Of a stretch of DNA of 64,000 nucleotides, positions 47,091 to 64,000 are shown one piece after another. Source of the stretch: Holothuria scabra. Taxonomy: Eukaryota > Echinodermata > Holothuroidea > Aspidochirotida > Holothuriidae. The position numbers and the translations under genes were made by a program. The stretch lies in assembly GCA_037179385.1 (NCBI GenBank), contig CM074187.1, positions 5,084,001-5,148,000 on the forward strand, given 5' to 3'. How positions within the stretch are numbered: the stretch's first letter is position 1; every line of letters begins with the position of its first letter. The notes under the pieces were generated by a model, which saw only the letters and a list, made by a program, of their open reading frames with translations, had not been told where the DNA came from and did not search any database.

Positions 47091-47270
47091 AGTGCTGCAT
47101 ATTTTGAGCTCCTCTGCATTTTTTTTAGTTTGATGTCAGTCAAAGAGCAGAATCAATTGGTGAGCATACAGAGCCCTAATTGGTCAAAGCAATCTCAGTG
47201 CTGCATATTTTGAGCTCCTCTGCATTTTTTTAGTTTGATGTCAATCAAGAGCAGAATCAATTGAGAATTT
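47091..47270. repeat. 106-bp tandem duplication
   Basis: AGTGCTGCATATTTTGAGCT starts at 47091 and 47197. Both units continue through TTAGTTTGATGTCA and GAGCAGAATCAATTG. Confidence 0.85.
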
Positions 47271-47280
47271 TGGGGTAGAT

Positions 47281-47418
47281 GCACATTGTTTAACAATGTG
47301 TTTCTTAATTGGTTGTTGCCATTGTATTGTATCGACTGCATTCTTTGTTCGGGTTAGAGATTAGTGTAGGGATTAGAGTTATCATTAGCCAGTTAGGAAA
47401 TTTCTTGTTAAACAATGC
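47281..47418. mobile_element. Short palindromic MITE with telomere-like core, copy 2
   Basis: Reverse-oriented relative of 3390-3525: GCACATTGTTTAACAATGTG ... TTCTTGTTAAACAATGCGC, with GGTTAGAGATTAGTGTAGGG inside. Confidence 0.65.
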
Positions 47419-47599
47419 GCATTGCCCCAAATTTTGACACCTTGGGTAAAAGGTAGTTTGGGTGACATGTAAATGTCTTTAAGGAGCTAAACATTATTTT
47501 ATCCATTTTTGAAAAGATAAGAGTTATTTTTACAATCAAGGTAATAGTCAGGTTCACTATGTCAATAAATTATGTTTCGTTGGCAATCATGGTAGATTA

Positions 47600-48110
47600 T
47601 GAACCCTATATATTTTTGGAAAGCGTATAGCATCAGGAAACTAAAAATTAATGTTTACATTTGAACAGATGTTTGTATGGCGGCCATTTTGGGTTTTTCA
47701 AAATGACGACTGTAAAATACATATTTTCTTCTGTTTCTGACCTTAATTGCCTTAAACACTTTACTAAACCTATTGTATTTGGTTCTAAATCATAGTAGCT
47801 TTGCAAATTTATACATTTTACAAAGGTTATAGCATAAGAAAACTGAAAGTCAATGTTTAAGTGGAGAAAAGCTTTTATGGCGGCCATTTTGGATTTTCAA
47901 AATGGCCACTGTAAAAGAAATATTTTGTACTACTTTTGCCGCCGCTTATTACCTATCCACTTTATTTAACTTACATTACTTTCAAAACCATGATAGCTTT
48001 AGGCACTTATACATTTTTGGAAAGGTAATGGTATTGGAAAACTAAAAATCAATGTTTAAATCTGGAGAGATCCCTTTGTGGCAGCCATTTTGGGATTTTC
48101 AAATTGGATA
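47600..48110. repeat. Three tandem units (about 200 bp) with YY1-like motif
   Basis: Each unit holds AATCAATGTTTA-type sequence followed by (GC)GGCCATTTTG: at about 47678, 47878 and 48079, so the period is 200-201 bp. The second unit has a perfect GGCCATTTTG/CAAAATGGCC inverted pair. Confidence 0.8.
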
Positions 48111-51100
48111 AGGTAATATACTTACATCATAGAGAATATTACAGAATTTATAACCATTTATAACCTCTTTTAGGATTCTATCCAAGGGTTTAGAACAAGT
48201 GACCTTTTGTTAATGTTTTTCTCAGGGCAAATGATGCATAGTTTCTGCTCTACAGACTCCTTAGACATGCCCACAGGCCAATTGCTTTCTTCGCGATCTT
48301 CACTCATGATGGGTTATGCACTGAAAAGGCACAAGAACAACCCCCATAAACACCTCCACCACAATAGTTAATATGTAAAAACAATATATTAACCTTTATG
48401 CTCTCACAACTACATAAACAATAGGCCGGAATTGATATAATCCGGTTCTATTTCTGGTTTAGATTGATATTTGTAACGAACAGTTTTATTTCCAACGGAG
48501 AATGAAACTTACTCTTTCAAACGTATTTAATGATTATGGGTTAAGTTTGTTGGCAAATTAGTTAATTGGCTCATTTATTTTAATTAGCACATCACAAGAG
48601 GTTATAAAAAGTTATAAAAAGTGTAACAGCATACAGCTATAATACTATGATTTGAATAGACTCACATTTACATAAAGTCACCAATTTGGGATTTCAAACA
48701 GAACAGAAACAGTTCAATTGTCTGGGAAGGGACGAGCATACAACTTCTTTTTAACTGGAATTAATGAATACCCCTACCCAACCTCACAATTTGTGTAGGC
48801 CCTCACAATTTGTGTAGGCCTAACTAATTGTAGACCTGTAGCCCATTTTCCTCATCCCAAATAAGACCAACCCCTTGAAATGACATCATGACTTTGAATA
48901 ACCCATTAATTTACGGAACAAAGTTCAAACTCATACATTGTACAACCAACTGAAGCAGCTGTAAAAGTGAAGAATTCTAAAGCTAATCTCGTGCATTTAG
49001 TTCACAGTATGTCCGAGATCCACACAAAATGTTCCAAGTCATTTGTCCCCTTTAACATTATACAGCTACCAAACAGAGGTGATCAGCAACTTGAACTTAA
49101 TTGCTTAAACCTTATGAAATTAAGAAAGTTTTTACGCTTCTTTAACCCTTAGAATGGTGTCCAAAACGTGAGCCTACGATCCTTTCTAGTCCTTTAAAAG
49201 TTTGAATTCAAGACACTGTACTACCGGTAATATGGCGAAAACATTTGAAACATCTGAGTGAAATCAGTTCATGTGTCCGGTACCAGTAGAACGTTGCTAA
49301 ACAGGCCTGTGGTGATGCTGTTCTAACAAAACACTTTTTCTCGGAAACAACTTAAAACTGTATAAGAAATACGCCAGCAGACGGGGATATGCTTTCAGTT
49401 TTGGATTGGAAATTTTAAATTTTTTGCCGTCATTTTGCTACTTTTTTTAAATTTTGTTGCATTTTACCCCACCCCTGGGCCCGTAGCCATAGGCGTACGG
49501 GAGCATTTCAGTTTGGGGGGAGAGGATTTCCTGCCCGAAAAATGTAATTCTACTCGAAAGACTATCTAACCGGAGGGCCACCATCTTTTGGCGCGGAGCG
49601 TACGGAATTTTGAAAAATCAAAACCCCTCAGACAGCCGGAAATGGCCTTTCCCAGGCTTATAAGCAGGATCAAAGCCATCAATATTTTGAACTTTCGTTT
49701 GCAATAAAATTTTCATCAAAAATGAGCAAATCTACAAAAAGGTCAGAAAACTCCCAGATTAAATGTACCACTACCATTGGATGACTACATTAAGCTATAA
49801 TCATTGAAAGATGAGTTTGTTTCCGCGTTTTACAAACAATTTTACGTCATGTAGCATGAGATTATCATCAATATAATTTTGAAAATTGAAAAACTTCAGA
49901 AACCCTGGAAAAGCCCAAGGCTTCGCAACTTCGAGGAAGGATGGCATTGCATCGCATTCCGGCTGCCTATTAAATATAAGTTTCGTCGAACTTCACAAGG
50001 ATCCCGAGTGTTTTAGCAGCCTGTTTAGCTCAGATTCAGAGGCCCGAATTACCGGAGTGGGGATGCCATGCAACGAATTGGCCCTTTAAAACTGATTAAC
50101 TCAATTTTCGCGCGATTACCAAGCAAGGTAGCAGCCTGTTTATATGCATTTAAACAAACAAGTTCGCAAATCATTTCCTAGTGAGCAAACCACCTAAGTC
50201 CATATCAACGGTTTTGGCACACTTGATCCCCACAAACCGTACCCATTAAATAAAAAAAAAACGTGGCCAAATCATCGGCATAGTCGCATAGACTCCTTTT
50301 GCCTGAGGCAAGGGAATACAAAATTAAACACGAAATGAAATCTAAACGATACCTTTACGTTTTATTCATAATGGAATAGTTTAGTTGCATGACATAGCTT
50401 TTGATTGATTTGTCCGGGCAAAATTTTGGGGACTTTTTACATCCTCTCTCCCCTTGCAATCTGGCAATTAAAAATATCCCAGAACTTTTTTGCAACTTTT
50501 GCCTGAAAATTGTGTCATTTCAGGCAAAGGTTAGAGCAAGAATATGAAGTGAGGCTGACGAAAAATTGTTTCTTTCATAAGCTGCCCGAATGTGTCGCAA
50601 ATTTTGGTATCTGTTAGAGTTTTCATGAAAATTGTACCGTGACTATGATGCTTTTTTATTATTTTTTCGGCCAAGTGCTTGAAGGAATTCGGGTGCGCCT
50701 AGGAGTTTTCTGTGTAAGTAGAAACAAACCAGGTTTTAAGACTTAAACGGCTGCCCGAATTTTAGGGTCTTGAGAAAATCTGGGGAGCAGTCTTTCCCCC
50801 TGCCCCTCCCGCCTACGTACGCCTATGCCCGTAGTCCGTTGTGATGGGGTCAAGTGTTTGGCTTGGGGCATAGGCCATAGAACTTTCTCCTAATGCCCGG
50901 TGTAGCAGTTTCAATTTTCATTTGGTGGAGCAGAAATTTTTTTGGTTGGTTTGCCCGAATTCCCCTCCCCGAGTGGGGGAAGGAACTATACGGGCCCATC
51001 ACCCTCCTCAAAAAGAAAGAATTGTAACAGTCAGAAATCTGATTATGCAGATTATGGATTCCTTGTACCTGAAAACATAGACTTGGTATATTTTACAAGG

Positions 51101-51120
51101 TTTTGAGGGTATGTAGAGCA
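48111..51120. other. No gene seen
   Basis: Contains a 19-bp direct duplication CTCACAATTTGTGTAGGCC (48782-48819) and fragments related to the GGCGCGGAGCGT-type MITE (49580). No exon could be supported. Confidence 0.35.
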
Positions 51121-51310
51121 AGAAATAGAGCAAAATATGTCTTTTTACGGCGGCCATTTTGAAAATCCAAAATGGCGGCCATACCGGTATCGACGCAAAT
51201 GTAAACATTGATTTTCAGATTCTCCATGTAATAAAGATTCCAAAAATGTTTAGGTTACCTAATCTACCATGATTGCCAACGAAAATACATAGTGAACCTG
51301 ACTATAAGGC

Positions 51311-52801
51311 AGGTTCCCTGTACTGAAAATTCCTGCTTCTACATTGCTTCCTGCTCTGCTTCAAAAAAAGTGGGAGGATTTTGAACATAAATAACCAACC
51401 TTTAAAGTGTGATATCTTGAGTTAGGAAAATGGTATTTCAACATGAATTTATGGCCACAGTCTGGAATATTTTTTCCTTTCTTCCAAGGCCTCCATAATG
51501 GAAAGTCATCACTGGAATGTCTTTAAATTTTAAAAGACATTGTTGTAAGTGCAGACTAATTTTCAAGTTATTACATGTACACAAGTTAACACTGTCAGCC
51601 ACCTACGCACCAAATTTGGTGAAACTGAATTTGTTGAGTTCGCAGTGCACAGATTTGTCTACTGACACACATAATAGAGCAACATCTTCACATTTTTGGT
51701 ATCTGGTAAAGAAAAACACCTTGTTTCCAAAGGTACTGAAATACAGATATGCCACCCTTAATAAGGCAATGCAGTAAATAGATTTGGCACAAAATAATTT
51801 TGCATTAACCATAAAGAATGAGAATTGTCATACTCTTTGCAAAAGTATTCCATTTAAAAAAGGAAGACTGAACAAGTTACAGCCCAAGTGACAAGTTCAC
51901 AATGGAATGAAACTTTGACTTATTGCTTCTTTATATTTTTTTACATGCACTGAGAAACTGAATAATCAGATGTCTTAAATGAATATTTTTCAAGTTCCTG
52001 CATTATTTGACGAAAGTTAAGTACTTTTGTAATATAAATTTGTAATCTCTTTCTTAAATATTTTTCTTCAAACTTAACTGAGATAAGGCCTGTTTTTTTT
52101 TCTTTACTTTTTCATCAGCTCAAGGTACTTTTATTTTAGAGTATCTTTTGACTAAGCTTAAAGAATTCATATTCGGCATCTGTTATTAAAACTACTAATT
52201 TATGCTTTCTTTTGAAGACTTGAAATTTAAGATGTTTTGTAACTTAAATTGGCAGTTGCTACAAATGCAAGAATGCAATCAACGTTAACACGCTTTTGAA
52301 TTTAAACCCCATACAGCAACCTCTTCTTCACAAAAATTGTACATAAATAAGATACTTCTCACATTGTTTTGTTTCTTCCTTCCTTCAAACCAACATTAAT
52401 GTCATTGACCTCCTTTCGTCCTTGGTATACGTACAAGAACATTTCTCAGAACAAATGCCATTGGCTAAATTTCAATACATGAAATCTAGTTCAAAAGTTC
52501 TCTCATCTTCCATTCATCACACTGTCAGATAAAAACAACACAACTCAATGCATTCTTCAGATGTTCATTTCTTTGAAAAGTCCTTGAGTTTCATCTTCAC
52601 AGCTGAACACCAAAGTTGTGGCACTGAAGTGGTCACTTCACAATTATGCCACTGTACCACTGTTCAAAAGTGGTACCCAGTATCAAGGTGAATTCACTCT
52701 CCTTATTGCCACTTAAAACTCCACCAACATCACCTTACAATACCGCATGTTAAATCGGGAATGGCTTCCTAAATTTCTCTGTCAGTCGGTCAATGAAGGC
52801 A
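51311..52801. other. Downstream region and probable 3' UTR of the CDK2-like gene
   Basis: AT-rich. On the minus strand AATAAA occurs at 52130-52135, about 670 nt past the stop, a plausible poly(A) signal. No other feature seen. Confidence 0.4.
52130..52135 (-). terminator. Candidate polyadenylation signal, CDK2-like gene
   Basis: AATAAA on the minus strand, about 670 nt past the stop. Other A-rich variants are possible. Confidence 0.3.
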
Positions 52802-62754
<9,953 letters not shown>

Positions 62755-63935
62755 ACATCCAAGCTTCCTACACTGAGATCCCCCTTGCTCCTTGTGAACC
62801 CAAGTGACATTTGACCTCCAACAAAAACTATTGGGGCCATTTATTCACTATGCACCATCTTCAAGACAAGTATCAGGACCCTACAAATTACCTCTCTTGT
62901 AAAAGTGTGCAAACCAGCAGTCATACTTTCCTTTCTGGAGATACCATGTTTACAAGCAATTTCTAAGCAATTTACCATTTGACATCTTGTGACCACAATG
63001 ACCTTTGACCTCCACAAAAATTGAAATGGACCATCTTCCTAAAGAGGCCAACCCACACACTAAATATGAGCATAGTCACACATACCATTCATGAGATATC
63101 GTGTATAGAATGTTTTTTGACCTTTTGACCCCAACAGGGACCATGACCCCAACAGGGACCATCTTCTAACCATGGAATCTACATACCAAATATGAAATCT
63201 ATCCAAGTTTCCTGTCTTGAGATATCATGTTTAACAAGATTTTCATACTTTGACCCTCTGTGACCCCATATGACCTTTGACCCCTGGTGACCCCAGATGT
63301 CTTTTGACCTCGGCCAAAAACAATAGGGGCCAATTTCTGACCAAAATGCATCCACACACCAAATATGAAATCCATCCAAGTTTCCTATCTTAAAATATGG
63401 TGATAAAGTAGATTTTCACACTCTGACCTCAGATAACCTTTGACCTCTACCAAAAACAATAGGGACAGTTTTCTCACCATAACACATCCACATACTAAAT
63501 ATGAAGTCTATTGAAGTTTCCTACCTTGAGTTATCATGTTAACCAGGTTTCCAACCTTTGACCCCTGCTGACCCTAGATGACCTTTGACCTCTATTAAAA
63601 ACAATAGGGACCATTTTCTGACAAAAAAGCATCCACATACCCAAATATGAAATCCATCCAAGTTTCCTATCTTGAGATATCATGCTAACAAGGTTTTCAA
63701 ACTTTGACTACTGGTGACCCCAGATGACACTTGACCTCAGCCAAAAACAATGGGGTCTTTCTTCTCAATAGGGTGCATCTACGTACTATGTATGAAAACT
63801 GTCAGACATTCCTATCTTGAAATATTGTGCTAACAAGCAAAGTGTCACAAACACACACACGCACACCCCCACACATACATACACACGCCATCATGATTGC
63901 AAAGGTTTCTCTTATCACTGGAACCAAAAACTACA
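62755..63935 (+). mobile_element. DR1-bearing tandem array with CA tract and terminal hairpin, copy III
   Basis: Units as in copy I (CCAAATATGAAATCCATCCA, AGTTTCCTATCTTGAGATAT, CATGCTAACAAGGTTTTCA, GACCTTTGACCTC). Perfect DR1 motifs at 62999, 63271 and 63579. Ends in a CA microsatellite (63850-63890), ACGCCATCATGATTGCAAAG, and a hairpin GGTTTC...GGAACC before AAAAAC. Confidence 0.8.
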
Positions 63936-64000
63936 GTTTCCTTTTCAGCCTTTCTTCCTAACATATTATCCCCAATTTTGGGATAAAAACTGTGGCAACT

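Larger units (their letters stand above)
47541..51310. mobile_element. Large inverted composite repeat
   Basis: The left flank has TAGTCAGGTTCACTATGT then TTCGTTGGCAATCATGGTAG (47541-47600). The right flank has the reverse complement CTACCATGATTGCCAACGAA then ACATAGTGAACCTGACTATA (51264-51306). Next to the left end are three tandem units of about 200 bp, and next to the right end a single inverted unit. The middle (48.1-51.1 kb) has no recognised gene and contains MITE-like debris (for example 49490-49640 and 50690-50830). Whether it moves as one unit is not known. Confidence 0.55.

Overview
This is a stretch of animal (metazoan) nuclear genome. It is AT-rich and gene-poor, with short coding exons, GT-AG introns of several kilobases, AATAAA signals and a very high load of small DNA transposons, many of them bounded by TTAA or by 8-bp target duplications. 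The gene content (a CDK2-type kinase, a gamma-glutamylamine cyclotransferase) and the repeat style (TTAA-bounded MITEs, a Gypsy element, a LINE tail, a tRNA-derived SINE, tandem arrays ending in CA microsatellites) fit a marine invertebrate, perhaps an echinoderm or another invertebrate deuterostome. That placement is inference; no single marker in the window is diagnostic.

Layout. 1-11.3 kb has no recognisable cellular gene. It holds MITEs, an AT microsatellite, a non-autonomous element carrying three identical 142-bp tandem units, an 878-bp fold-back element with an 8-bp target duplication, and a LINE 3' fragment. 11.3-14.7 kb is a decayed Ty3/Gypsy pol region on the minus strand (RT, RNase H, a PHD-type finger, integrase), cut by two younger nested MITEs. 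14.7-21.6 kb is further transposon debris, including a dead MADF-domain gene. 22.4-27.8 kb holds a plus-strand GGACT-like gene with two coding exons and a likely noncoding 5' exon. 33.4-37.9 kb holds a minus-strand gene of unknown function with two coding exons and a 230-residue product. 38-51.3 kb is repeats and unassigned sequence, including a large inverted composite with YY1-like motifs. 52.8-61.8 kb holds the last three coding exons of a minus-strand CDK2-like kinase; its N-terminal exons lie beyond the right edge.

The three cellular genes are not an operon and show no pathway link. The introns of the kinase gene, and the intron and 3' flank of the GGACT gene, contain tandem repeat arrays whose units carry perfect DR1 nuclear-receptor motifs. 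At least three of these arrays end in a CA microsatellite followed by a terminal hairpin, which suggests one mobile element family that spreads potential regulatory sites. The most unusual items are the PHD-type finger in the Gypsy polyprotein, the DR1 arrays and the unrecognised two-exon gene.
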